A DNA stretch of 5,709 nucleotides from Oscillospiraceae bacterium (GTDB lineage: Bacteria; Bacillota; Clostridia; Oscillospirales; Ruminococcaceae). The stretch covers positions 1 through 5,709 of the forward strand of contig JAISVP010000198.1 in NCBI GenBank assembly GCA_031271475.1. Reading direction: 5' to 3'. The position numbers and the translations under genes are program-made. The notes under the pieces were generated by a model. The model saw only the letters and a list, made by a program, of their open reading frames with translations, was not told the origin of the DNA and searched no databases. This document shows, piece after piece, positions 5,643 to 5,709 of the stretch; position 1 is the stretch's first letter; each line of letters begins with the position of its first letter.

Positions 5643-5709
5643 TATATAGCCGTTTCTAACGACTACGGTCCCGGCTTTGCCGAGACTCACACGCAAATGC
5701 GTGCGCCGA
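5643..5709 (+). repeat. Structured interspersed repeat, copy 4 (cut by window end)
   Basis: The first 67 bp of a further copy in the same orientation. It begins TATATAGCCGTTTCTAACG as copy 1 does, keeps the CGGCTTTGCCGAGAC hairpin core and the ACGCAAATGCGT hairpin core of copy 3, and ends in GCGCCGA, where the conserved CCGATGA junction begins. The first hairpin has a mismatch (AACGAC for AACGGC). The rest lies beyond the window. Confidence 0.75.

Noticed and set aside
5499..5696. Minus-strand open frame of 65 codons upstream of the DUF4015-like gene
   Set aside because: It starts inside repeat copy 4, has low-information composition and shows no recognisable motif.
2536..5709. CRISPR array
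   Set aside because: The repeats are about 100 bp, diverged from one another and spaced irregularly across genes, unlike short identical CRISPR repeats.

Overview
The window looks like part of the chromosome of a spore-forming member of the Clostridia, possibly of Ruminococcaceae/Oscillospiraceae type. The evidence is a moderate G+C content, a dipicolinate synthase subunit A gene (DpaA/SpoVFA, found only in endospore formers), a clostridial-type large serine recombinase, Clostridia-style CoaBC, and a membrane-anchored protein resembling the DUF4015 glycoside-hydrolase-like family. The genus cannot be told from this sequence.

Layout from left to right. Positions 3-1538 (+) encode a complete large serine recombinase, apparently at the right edge of an integrated element that extends beyond the left end of the window. 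Convergent to it, positions 1504-2460 (-) encode DpaA, but the recognisable protein stops abruptly at residue 287 (about position 1600). The last 31 residues are read from DNA beside and inside the recombinase gene. The expected C-terminus of DpaA (the GxVAPxTAG region) is missing, and so is dpaB, which usually follows. The simplest reading is that a recombinase-carrying element has inserted into the 3' part of dpaA, in the manner of the sporulation-gene intervening elements (skin in sigK, and related elements in other late sporulation genes). Such elements are excised in the mother cell to rebuild the gene. A good match to a sigma-K promoter precedes dpaA.

Positions 2461-2898 form a divergent intergenic region. 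It holds the sigma-K-like promoter for dpaA, two copies of a structured repeat of about 100 bp, a near-consensus sigma-A promoter and a long, structured leader for coaBC. The coaBC gene (2899-4077, +) is a full-length coenzyme A biosynthesis gene. Its stop codon abuts a third repeat copy, followed by a hairpin that could terminate both coaBC and the convergent gene. That gene (4198-5427, -) encodes a single-pass membrane protein with an extracytoplasmic TIM-barrel-like domain. The remaining 280 bp hold its ribosome binding site and a fourth repeat copy cut by the window end.

The most notable points are the probable developmentally reversible interruption of dpaA, and the repeat family. All copies of the repeat lie in the same orientation, and they show compensatory base changes and what looks like a three-way-junction RNA fold. 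One copy lies entirely inside the coaBC leader.
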